7,993 nt of DNA, taken from Candidatus Gastranaerophilales bacterium (GTDB lineage: Bacteria > Cyanobacteriota > Vampirovibrionia > Gastranaerophilales > CAJFVJ01). The notes below the pieces were generated by a model that worked only from the letters and a program-made list of their open reading frames with translations, searched no databases and was not told where the DNA came from. Within the stretch, counting starts at the first letter, position 1. Each line of letters begins with the position of its first letter. Location of the stretch: NCBI GenBank assembly GCA_028694275.1, contig JAQUTS010000077.1, forward strand, positions 1-7,993, read 5' to 3'. Made by a program: the position numbers and the translations under genes. This document shows, in pieces, positions 1-5,306 of this stretch.

Positions 1-72
1 TACTTACCCTCTAATTGATTCTGCTTCATAAAATTTCTGCCATACCTCTTGGATATACATCTCAGCTTTTCG

Positions 73-101
73 ATTTTATCATCTAATATTTTGAAACACA
101 A
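73..101 (-). promoter_or_regulatory. Possible divergent promoter with extended -10, reading off the left edge
   Basis: Read on the minus strand, TTGTGT (96-101) is followed after 17 nt by TAAAAT (73-78). TGA lies directly before TAAAAT, giving an extended -10 element. Transcription would start near position 66 and run leftwards out of the window. Downstream there is an ATG at 60 opening an 18-codon ORF that stops at 4-6, and another ATG at 29 whose frame is still open at the edge. I cannot tell which of these, if any, is translated. In AT-rich DNA such matches arise by chance, so confidence is low. Confidence 0.25.
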
Positions 102-149
102 GACTGTAACAAATAACGTAAACTACTCGTATTAAAAATATCTTTGAAC

Positions 150-169
150 TATAATACTCAAACAAGGTG
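150..169 (+). promoter_or_regulatory. Likely -10 box and SD sequence of der
   Basis: A perfect TATAAT lies at 150-155, without a clear -35 hexamer 16-18 nt upstream. A start near 162 would leave a leader of about 14 nt. The SD sequence AAGGTG at 164-169 is 6 nt before the ATG at 176. An in-frame GTG at 167 lies inside this SD sequence, which argues against it as the start codon. Confidence 0.4.
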
Positions 170-175
170 AGGGAT

Positions 176-1513
176 ATGAAAAAGAAACCAACAATAGCAA
201 TAGTCGGAAGACCAAATGTAGGGAAGTCGACTTTTATAAACAGACTTATAGGTTCCAGAGAAGCCATAGTTGATGATATGCCGGGCGTAACACGTGATAG
301 GCTTTATTTTGACGCTGAATGGTGTTCAAAGACCTTTACTGTAATTGATACAGGCGGAATTATACCGGGCGATGAAGATGAGATTATGCTTTCTATTTTT
401 GAACAAGCGCAGATTGCTTGTGAGGAAGCGGATTGTATCGTTTTTATTGTTGATGCAAAAGAAGGTATTACCCCTGTTGATGAGGATATTGCTAATCAAC
501 TCAGAAGAACCAAAAAACCCGTGTTTTTGGCTGTTAATAAAATCGACACCCCTGATCAAAGAAATTTGATATATGAGTTTCATTCTTTGGCTTTGGGGGA
601 CCCGAATCCTATTTCTGCAATGCATGGAACAGGTGATATAGGAGATTTGTTAGACAAACTTGTAGCGGTACTTCCAGAAGGTGAAGATGAAGAGCCTGAA
701 GATGTTATAAGGCTTGCTCTCATAGGAAAACCAAACGCCGGTAAATCATCTTTAATAAATGCTGTTTTGGATAAGCAAAGAGTAATTGTAAGCGAAGTTG
801 CAGGAACAACAAGAGACGCAATTGATACAGAATTTGAATATGAAGGCCAAAAATACGTTTTGGTAGATACAGCAGGCCTAAGAAAAAAATCAAAAGTCGA
901 AGGCACTAGCATTGAGCGTTATGCAGTTGTCAGAGCTATTAAGACCATCCGTAAATCAGATATAGCTCTTTTGATAGTTGATGCCAATGAGGGTATTACA
1001 GATCAAGATAAAAAAATAGCGGATTTGGTTATAAAAGCAGGTCGAGGCCTCATTATTGTTGTTAATAAGTGGGATATTTTCGAGGATAAAGATGAAAAAT
1101 CTGCCGACAAATACAAAAAAGATCTACAAGAACTTGTTCCTTTTTTGAAGTTTGCCCCCATACTTTTTGTGAGTGCAAAAACAGGTCAAAGAATTCACAA
1201 AATATTCCCGACAGCCAAAGAAGTTTATTCTGAGTGTAAAAAACAATTGTCGACAAGTATTTTGAACAGGGTTATTTTAGAAGCTTATGCTCTTAACCCG
1301 CCAACAACGGAAAAAGGCAAAAGACTAAAACCATATTATTCTACGCAGATTATTTCTTCACCTCCGTCGTTTGTGATTTTTGTCAATGATTCATCATTGT
1401 TCAAAGAAAGTTATAAAAGATACCTTGAGAAAAAAATGCGCGAAGCGTTTGGTTTTTTTGGTACTCCTATAAGACTTTTTGCCAGAGAAAGAAAAGAAAA
1501 AAAGGGAAAATAA
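176..1513 (+). CDS. der: Ribosome biogenesis GTPase Der (EngA)
   Basis: Der is a cytoplasmic GTPase needed for late assembly of the 50S ribosomal subunit, and is usually essential. The 445-residue product has the diagnostic tandem G domains followed by a C-terminal KH-like domain. In G domain 1 the P-loop GRPNVGKST is at residues 11-19, DTGG at 58-61 and NKID at 121-124. In G domain 2 GKPNAGKSS is at 184-192, DTAG at 231-234, NKWD at 297-300 and SAK at about 333. The KH-like part covers roughly 355-440 and ends in a Lys-rich tail. Length and motif order are normal for the family. The ATG at 176 is chosen over an in-frame GTG at 167 because the latter lies within the SD sequence. The stop codon is one base before plsY, so the two genes are probably co-transcribed and translationally coupled. 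Identification is secure. Confidence 0.97.
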   Translation: MKKKPTIAIVGRPNVGKSTFINRLIGSREAIVDDMPGVTRDRLYFDAEWCSKTFTVIDTGGIIPGDEDEIMLSIFEQAQIACEEADCIVFIVDAKEGITPVDEDIANQLRRTKKPVFLAVNKIDTPDQRNLIYEFHSLALGDPNPISAMHGTGDIGDLLDKLVAVLPEGEDEEPEDVIRLALIGKPNAGKSSLINAVLDKQRVIVSEVAGTTRDAIDTEFEYEGQKYVLVDTAGLRKKSKVEGTSIERYAVVRAIKTIRKSDIALLIVDANEGITDQDKKIADLVIKAGRGLIIVVNKWDIFEDKDEKSADKYKKDLQELVPFLKFAPILFVSAKTGQRIHKIFPTAKEVYSECKKQLSTSILNRVILEAYALNPPTTEKGKRLKPYYSTQIISSPPSFVIFVNDSSLFKESYKRYLEKKMREAFGFFGTPIRLFARERKEKKGK

Positions 1514-1514
1514 A

Positions 1515-2117
1515 ATGATTTATGCGATTATTTTTGCGACAGTTTTAGTTGCTTATATTATTGGTTCAATTCCGACAGGTTATATTTTGGTTAAGTCACT
1601 TAAGGGGATTGACCTAAGAACAGTAGGCTCAGGTTCTACAGGGGCTACCAATGTCAAACGTGTACTAGGGCTAAAGTATTTTATTATTACGATGCTGCTT
1701 GATGGTTTTAAGGGAATTATACCCGTTATGGTTGCTAAAATTATCGCTCTAAAATTCGGCTTGCCGTCTGTTCTTGCTCCGCTAGTTGGTATCGCGATTA
1801 TTTTAGGTCACAGCAAATCTGTATTTTTGAATTTTTCAGGCGGGAAATCTGTAGCGTCCGGTGCAGGTACAGTTATTGGCTTGGATTGGCATGCCGGTTT
1901 GTTGACATTTTTGATTTGGTTTAGCGTTACTTATACTTCCAGATATGTTTCGTTGGGGTCGATTGTTGCTCTTGCGCTTTCACCTGTGTGGATGTATTTG
2001 TTCCATCAACCGCTTTCATATATTCTGTATTGCACTGTTGGTGCGATTTATGTGATTTATCTTCACCGTGAAAATATTAAAAGACTTATCAAAGGCGAAG
2101 AGAATAAAGTCAGATAG
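1515..2117 (+). CDS. plsY: Glycerol-3-phosphate acyltransferase PlsY
   Basis: PlsY is an integral membrane enzyme that transfers the acyl group of acyl-phosphate (made by PlsX) to glycerol-3-phosphate, giving lysophosphatidic acid, the first committed step of phospholipid synthesis. The 200-residue product is hydrophobic with several membrane segments. It carries the family's conserved loops: GSIPTGY near residue 17, GSGSTGATN at 38-46, GHSKSVFLNFSGGKSVAS from 98 with GGK at 109-111, and HRENIKR at 184-190. The Ser-Thr version of the GSG(N/S)xGATN loop is one I associate with cyanobacterial homologues, from memory. The ATG at 1515 is one base after the der stop. The frame stays open upstream to a TTG at 1479 inside der, but the SD AGGG (1503-1506) supports 1515. 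PlsX and GpsA are not in the window. Confidence 0.96.
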   Translation: MIYAIIFATVLVAYIIGSIPTGYILVKSLKGIDLRTVGSGSTGATNVKRVLGLKYFIITMLLDGFKGIIPVMVAKIIALKFGLPSVLAPLVGIAIILGHSKSVFLNFSGGKSVASGAGTVIGLDWHAGLLTFLIWFSVTYTSRYVSLGSIVALALSPVWMYLFHQPLSYILYCTVGAIYVIYLHRENIKRLIKGEENKVR

Positions 2118-2254
2118 ACATTCAAATATCTTTGTGTTTTAATACTTAGGTTATGAGAATAAGAAAATATCAAAAAAGACAATTTTATACCAACTAGGAG
2201 CACTTTTGTTATACATAAGGCCATTTTGTTGGTCTGTGAATAATTTAACATTAG

Positions 2255-2283
2255 TGCCTTCTTTAATCGAGGAAGGCGTTTTT
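2255..2283 (+). terminator. Rho-independent terminator after der-plsY
   Basis: GCCTTC (2256-2261) pairs perfectly with GAAGGC (2272-2277). A T-G pair outside, and a T-G plus T-A pair inside, extend the stem to about nine pairs around a 6-nt loop. A T-tract with one more T-rich patch follows (2279-2294). It lies about 140 nt after plsY and most likely ends the der-plsY transcript. Confidence 0.72.
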
Positions 2284-2377
2284 ATTGCTTTTTAGAGCAT
2301 GTGAACGCCCAAGTCGAACTCTTAAAGTAAGGTGTTTTTTATTTTAAAAACACTTGCTTTGGATGTTAAAAAAGATA

Positions 2378-2430
2378 GGTGCTTTTTTAGTAAAAAAAAG
2401 TAACAAAACAAAAGGAATAAAGCACTTTTT
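2378..2430 (+). terminator. Terminator-like or attenuator hairpin before the gene at 2590
   Basis: GTGCTTT (2379-2385) is the reverse complement of AAAGCAC (2419-2425), and five T residues follow directly (2426-2430). The intervening loop is long (33 nt) and could fold on itself through T-run/A-run pairing between about 2383 and 2399. Position, long loop and T-tract fit a weak terminator or attenuator inside the leader of the downstream gene. Most pairs are A-T, so it may be fortuitous. Confidence 0.3.
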
Positions 2431-2476
2431 AGGTATCAGGAACGTTAAAAAAATACGAAGTGAAGGAGACAATTCG

Positions 2477-2557
2477 ATGATAACAATACGACGTAGCTGC
2501 GAAAAACAGGTTAAAACCCAGTTCCAGAAGCTTATGAACCTTAGCTGGGGCTTATAG
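2477..2557 (+). CDS. Possible 26-residue small protein or leader peptide
   Basis: A 26-codon ORF starts with ATG, 8 nt after GGAG (2465-2468) within GAAGGAGA. This is one of the strongest ribosome binding sites in the window. It ends with TAG 32 nt before the ATG of the unknown gene at 2590, whose own SD is weak. The peptide is basic at the start (Arg5, Arg6), contains Cys8, Gln and Lys residues, and ends in a Trp-Gly-Leu tail. It has no obvious membrane segment. A hairpin covers its last third. It may be a true small protein, a leader peptide coupling translation to the gene downstream, or a chance ORF. The same frame is open further upstream to 2354, but no SD supports an earlier start. No function can be assigned. 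Confidence 0.35.
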   Translation: MITIRRSCEKQVKTQFQKLMNLSWGL

Positions 2558-2589
2558 TACATAGTCTTAACAATATCTGAAAGAAAATA

Positions 2590-3957
2590 ATGAACGTCGC
2601 TAACATAATATCTATAATCGGTAATAACACATCAGTAACCCCTATACTTGTAAAAGATGGTATAGAATCATCTGCTAAGGTGTATTTGGCAGATAAACAG
2701 GGTAATAAAGTATCAAAAGAGCAAGGATTCTACGAAGCAAGAGAAGCCGCTATTGAAGAATTCGGAACATCAGCAATATGGTTTTTGGGGCCTATAGCAG
2801 TCGCAAAAACATTTAATGCTGTCGGTAAAAAAGTTTTAAAACTGCAAGATGATACGTTTTTAAAAACTGACTCAAAGCTTTTAGACGGTAAACATTTTCA
2901 GACTTTGGACAAAAACGTAAATGAACTTGGCGATGAATTCGTCAAAAAAGAAGCAGCAAAAATAAAAACTGATAAGCTTGCCAAACTTGCCAAAACCAGA
3001 AACCTTCTTGGCGTTGGTGCAACAATCGGTTTATTGGCATGGTTGACACTCTTTAAACAAAAAGTGACAAGAAGCAGTATTGAAAAACATGGCGTTCCTC
3101 AAGGCATTACATTCCAAGGGTATGTGAGAGACAAAGTTCAAGCACATCCTACATTTGCAGCTTTTACGCATGATAAAAATAAATCTAAAGAGCCTTCTTT
3201 CAAAGGTGTAGGCGAACTTGTGGCACAGGCTTCTATAGATGCAGGTGTTGGAGCCGTAAGGGTCGGAACCGCAAGAGATAAGGATGAAAGAAAAGAATAT
3301 GTATTTAATACTTTAGCCTTTATTACTTTGAATTATCTTACTGCTCCTTTTGTTGAAAAAGGGATGAACTATCTTGCCAAAAAGGCAAATTTACCGATCA
3401 ATCTCGATGCAAAAGTTATTGCAGATAAGGGCTTTGCCGAGGATATAGTAAATGCGTCTAAAGATGCAACAGCAAAAGAAAAAATGCTTGATTTTGTCTC
3501 TTTGGACAATGCAAAAGGTATTGATAAAGAAGAAAAAATTATCAAATTTATTGATTCTGAACTTAAAAAAGCTCATGTTGATGAAAAAGGTAATTTTAAA
3601 GAATTTAATAACAAAACCCTTGAATATGCCAGAAAATCAGGTCTTATTACTATTGAAAAAAATAATAAAAGAGCAATTAATAAGTTTATAGATACCGATG
3701 CTGTTGAAGCAGTAAATAAAAGCATTAAAGATGTGATTGATGTCACAACTCAAAAGGGTGCTATGCCTGATTTCTTCAAAAAACTCAAGGCTACAAAATA
3801 CGGTACAGTGCTCGCCAACATTGCAATTTGTTCAGCTTTAGTCGGTGTTGTACTTCCAAAATTAAGATATGCTTTCAGAGAAAAAGGTATCGGTACAGTA
3901 GCCTCTCCTGGTGTAAAAGCTTATGATCACCAACATCATATTACTAAAAAAGCTTAA
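2590..3957 (+). CDS. Uncharacterised 455-residue protein, probably membrane-associated
   Basis: I do not recognise a functional domain in this protein. It has no classical signal peptide: the N-terminus begins with a mildly hydrophobic stretch (residues 1-20) without a positive n-region. Hydrophobic segments lie at about 58-75, 138-155, 236-255 and 404-424. Between them are Lys/Glu-rich stretches, notably 265-400, which look helical and soluble. A Gly/Ala-rich patch with basic residues (205-235) precedes the third segment. The C-terminus is His-rich (DHQHH, 446-450) and ends in Lys-Lys-Ala. The start is the ATG at 2590 with only a weak AAAG-type SD, preceded by a long leader with a small ORF. 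Codon use looks like that of its neighbours, so recent transfer is not evident. From memory, proteins with similar N-termini occur in gut Gastranaerophilales genomes, but I cannot confirm this. The coding call is strong; the role is unknown. Confidence 0.85.
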   Translation: MNVANIISIIGNNTSVTPILVKDGIESSAKVYLADKQGNKVSKEQGFYEAREAAIEEFGTSAIWFLGPIAVAKTFNAVGKKVLKLQDDTFLKTDSKLLDGKHFQTLDKNVNELGDEFVKKEAAKIKTDKLAKLAKTRNLLGVGATIGLLAWLTLFKQKVTRSSIEKHGVPQGITFQGYVRDKVQAHPTFAAFTHDKNKSKEPSFKGVGELVAQASIDAGVGAVRVGTARDKDERKEYVFNTLAFITLNYLTAPFVEKGMNYLAKKANLPINLDAKVIADKGFAEDIVNASKDATAKEKMLDFVSLDNAKGIDKEEKIIKFIDSELKKAHVDEKGNFKEFNNKTLEYARKSGLITIEKNNKRAINKFIDTDAVEAVNKSIKDVIDVTTQKGAMPDFFKKLKATKYGTVLANIAICSALVGVVLPKLRYAFREKGIGTVASPGVKAYDHQHHITKKA

Positions 3958-3970
3958 GGGCAGAAGCTTT
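3946..3970 (-). terminator. Weak terminator at the convergent 3' ends
   Basis: AAAGCTT (3949-3955) and AAGCTTT (3964-3970) form a perfect 7-bp stem around an 8-nt loop. On the minus strand the stem runs into six consecutive T residues. It could therefore terminate the HicB-like transcript within the end of the opposing gene. On the plus strand CCC follows the stem instead of a T-run, so it is a one-way signal at best. Only two of the seven pairs are G-C. Confidence 0.35.
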
Positions 3971-4232
3971 CCCAGTCTATGTCGTCCTCATCTTCACCCG
4001 GGATAGGTATCTCTTGTTTGTTTTCAAGCATAACTTGTATAATGAGTTTGAGTTGTGTTTTGTAATTGGCAAGGCAAATTTCTTGTGTCTTGGCGCAATA
4101 TGCAAAGCTTGGTAATTCTTTTATTTCAATATAATGATAAGGGTTTCCGTTGAAATCCAAATCTGTACCGTGAATAAGAGTCCAATCAAGATTGGTGTAG
4201 TATTCTATTTCATTTTCCAAAGCGTCATCCAT
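3954..4232 (-). CDS. HicB-like (UPF0150) small protein without HicA partner
   Basis: This 92-residue acidic protein resembles the HicB antitoxin fold, a partial RNase H-like alpha/beta domain. A short strand region around Trp17 leads into Asp-Gly-like residues (27-31), then the pattern YIEIKELPSF at 34-43. A Thr-x-Glu helix (49 onward, TQEICLANYKTQLKLIIQVML) and IPIP at 75-78 follow. HicB family members share ELPG, GxTxxEA and IPxP in this order. Here the Gly after ELP is Ser and the tail (79-92) is unusually acidic, with a Trp. There is no DNA-binding domain and no HicA-like ORF on either side, so it is an orphan or a diverged relative. The stop codon shares TTAA with the opposing gene. The SD (AAAGGG) is 14 nt before ATG, which is too far to be convincing. 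The coding call is good; the family call is moderate. Confidence 0.68.
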   Translation of the reverse strand: MDDALENEIEYYTNLDWTLIHGTDLDFNGNPYHYIEIKELPSFAYCAKTQEICLANYKTQLKLIIQVMLENKQEIPIPGEDEDDIDWESFCP

Positions 4233-4267
4233 ATTATAAAAATATACCCTTTAATATTCTATTTCAA

Positions 4268-4295
4268 ATAATATCATCTATTTTAATGAGCTCAA
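4268..4295 (-). promoter_or_regulatory. Candidate promoter of the HicB-like gene
   Basis: On the minus strand TTGAGC (4290-4295) is followed after 16 nt by TATTAT (4268-4273), placing the start of transcription near 4261 and about 29 nt before the ATG. A second, perfect TATAAT sits directly against the ATG (4233-4238), but it would start transcription inside the gene. The first candidate is therefore preferred. Confidence 0.35.
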
Positions 4296-4311
4296 ATACC
4301 CAACAATATCA

Positions 4312-4337
4312 TATACTATTCTAGTGTGAAATATCAC
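4312..4337 (+). promoter_or_regulatory. Possible -10 box and small operator before the methyltransferase
   Basis: TATACT (4312-4317) matches a -10 box in 5 of 6 positions but lacks a good -35. Nine bases downstream, near the expected transcription start, lies the inverted repeat GTGA-AATA-TCAC (4326-4337). A repressor could bind there, but a 4-bp arm is short enough to occur by chance. Confidence 0.25.
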
Positions 4338-4358
4338 CATTGAGAGAAGGAAGAAATT

Positions 4359-5234
4359 TTGGGTATTAAAAGTAATTTAGCCAACAAAATAGAGCTGAAA
4401 CCGCAACATTTACAAGAAGTAAAACCTGTAAAAACAACATCATACAGTGATATTGATCTCAACAGCTGGAAAGATTACCCACAGATTGAGACAGGTACTT
4501 GGTGGGAGTTTGCTACTCGTGCCAAAGGTAACGGACATAGTTTTGATTATCATGGAAATTACATTCCGCAGTTGGCAGAGCAGCTTTTTACTCGTTTTAC
4601 AAAAGAAAATGATATTATTTTAGATATGTTTTTAGGTTCGGGTACTTCTGCAATAGAAGCTCTTAATATGGGCAGAAGATGCGTTGGAGTTGAACTTAAT
4701 CCAAATGTTGTAAAAATGGTGGAAGATAAGTTTTCGCCAAAAGATTTGGTTACAGGTGTCCGTATTATTAATGGTGACAGTGCTTCTGATGAAATCAAAG
4801 ACAAAATCGATGACACTTTAGAACTTATGAGAGCTAAAAAAGCTCAGTTTTTGGTTCTTCATCCACCATATGATGATATTATCAAGTTTTCTGAAACAAA
4901 AGAGGATTTATCAAACTGTTCTTCAACAGATGAGTTTGTTGAACTATTCGGCAAAGTGGCCCAAACAGGCTATGATGCTTTAGAAAAAGGGCGTTTTGCT
5001 GCATTAATAATCGGTGATAAATACGCAGATTCTCAACTCATTCCGCTTGGATTTATGTGTATGGCTAAAATGCAAGAGGCAGGATTTATCACAAAATCAA
5101 TCATCGTAAAAAATATTGAAGGTAATGAAAAAGCTAAAGGTAAAACGGCGAATTTATGGCGTTATCGTGCTTTGGCAGGTGGTTTTTATATCTTTAAACA
5201 TGAATATGTTATTTTATTTCAAAAGAAAAAATAA
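4359..5234 (+). CDS. Solitary N6-adenine/N4-cytosine-type DNA methyltransferase
   Basis: The 291-residue product looks like an S-adenosylmethionine-dependent DNA amino-methyltransferase of the N6/N4 (Pfam N6_N4_Mtase-like) group. A motif X-like region HSFDYHGNYIPQLAE (60-74) is followed by the SAM-binding motif I DMFLGSGT (89-96), then GVELNP (110-115, motif II). The catalytic-site motif appears as LHPPYDD with HPPY at 168-171. IIGDKY lies at 217-222, and the C-terminal strand HEYVILFQKK is typical of these enzymes. Motif I precedes motif IV, unlike the common beta-class order, and His replaces the usual Asp/Asn/Ser of (D/N/S)PPY. The start is TTG with SD AAGGA 7 nt upstream; no in-frame ATG lies near. 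No restriction endonuclease or specificity gene is adjacent, so it is probably an orphan regulator or epigenetic methylase. An RNA substrate cannot be excluded. Target sequence unknown. Confidence 0.85.
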   Translation: MGIKSNLANKIELKPQHLQEVKPVKTTSYSDIDLNSWKDYPQIETGTWWEFATRAKGNGHSFDYHGNYIPQLAEQLFTRFTKENDIILDMFLGSGTSAIEALNMGRRCVGVELNPNVVKMVEDKFSPKDLVTGVRIINGDSASDEIKDKIDDTLELMRAKKAQFLVLHPPYDDIIKFSETKEDLSNCSSTDEFVELFGKVAQTGYDALEKGRFAALIIGDKYADSQLIPLGFMCMAKMQEAGFITKSIIVKNIEGNEKAKGKTANLWRYRALAGGFYIFKHEYVILFQKKK

Positions 5235-5265
5235 CGTAACATTTGCTTAAGGAACTCAACTTTTT

Positions 5266-5301
5266 TACCTCTTTCTTATAAAATATAATAAGAAAGAGGT
5301 A
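5266..5301 (+). promoter_or_regulatory. Perfect 14-bp inverted repeat over the lpdA promoter and SD
   Basis: The arms 5266-5279 and 5288-5301 are exact reverse complements of 14 bp separated by an 8-nt A/T loop. A perfect TATAAT (5284-5289) spans loop and 3' arm, and the SD GAGG (5296-5299) lies in the 3' arm 7 nt before the lpdA ATG. A start at the expected +1 (about 5296) would omit the 5' arm and leave the SD free. Transcripts reading through from the methyltransferase would fold and hide it. As DNA, the repeat could also be an operator. Only four Ts follow, so it is a poor terminator. The -35 region is only a T-run. Confidence 0.7.
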
Positions 5302-5306
5302 GTTTT

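Larger units (their letters stand above)
2118..2589 (+). other. 472-nt intergenic/leader region with several hairpins
   Basis: This is the longest stretch without a large gene. It contains, in order: a weak extended -10-like element TGTTATACA at 2207-2215; a convincing terminator at 2255-2283; an A/T-rich hairpin GTGTTTTT/AAAAACAC (2332-2339 with 2346-2353); a second terminator-like hairpin (2378-2430); a 26-codon ORF with a strong ribosome binding site (2477-2557); and, inside that ORF, a hairpin CCCAG/CTGGG (2517-2521 with 2545-2549). I recognise no known riboswitch, T-box, tmRNA, 6S, SRP or RNase P signature. The part after the first terminator may be the 5' leader of the gene at 2590, but no strong promoter is visible. 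Confidence 0.5.

Noticed and set aside
580..912. Minus-strand open frame inside der, and similar long frames opposite lpdA, lipA and the unknown gene
   Set aside because: They lie entirely opposite well supported genes, have no good SD and look like low-complexity antisense translations.
1479..1514. TTG start adding 12 residues to PlsY
   Set aside because: The extra residues are Lys/Glu-rich and come from the overlapping end of der; the SD and family alignment favour the ATG at 1515.
2275..2309. Alternative stem GGCGTT/AACGCC that overlaps the 3' arm of the plsY terminator and encloses TGCT/AGCA
   Set aside because: It would form only after the terminator had been transcribed, so it could not act as an antiterminator. 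Six pairs across a 23-nt gap are plausible by chance.
2354..2476. Upstream extension of the 26-codon ORF to a 67-codon reading frame
   Set aside because: No SD precedes the TTG at 2354 or the ATG at 2363, and the stretch is A/T-rich with hairpins. The only supported start in this frame is at 2477.
4233..4238. Perfect TATAAT on the minus strand directly upstream of the HicB-like ATG
   Set aside because: It would start transcription inside the gene, and no suitable internal start codon follows. It is probably chance in an A/T-rich spacer.
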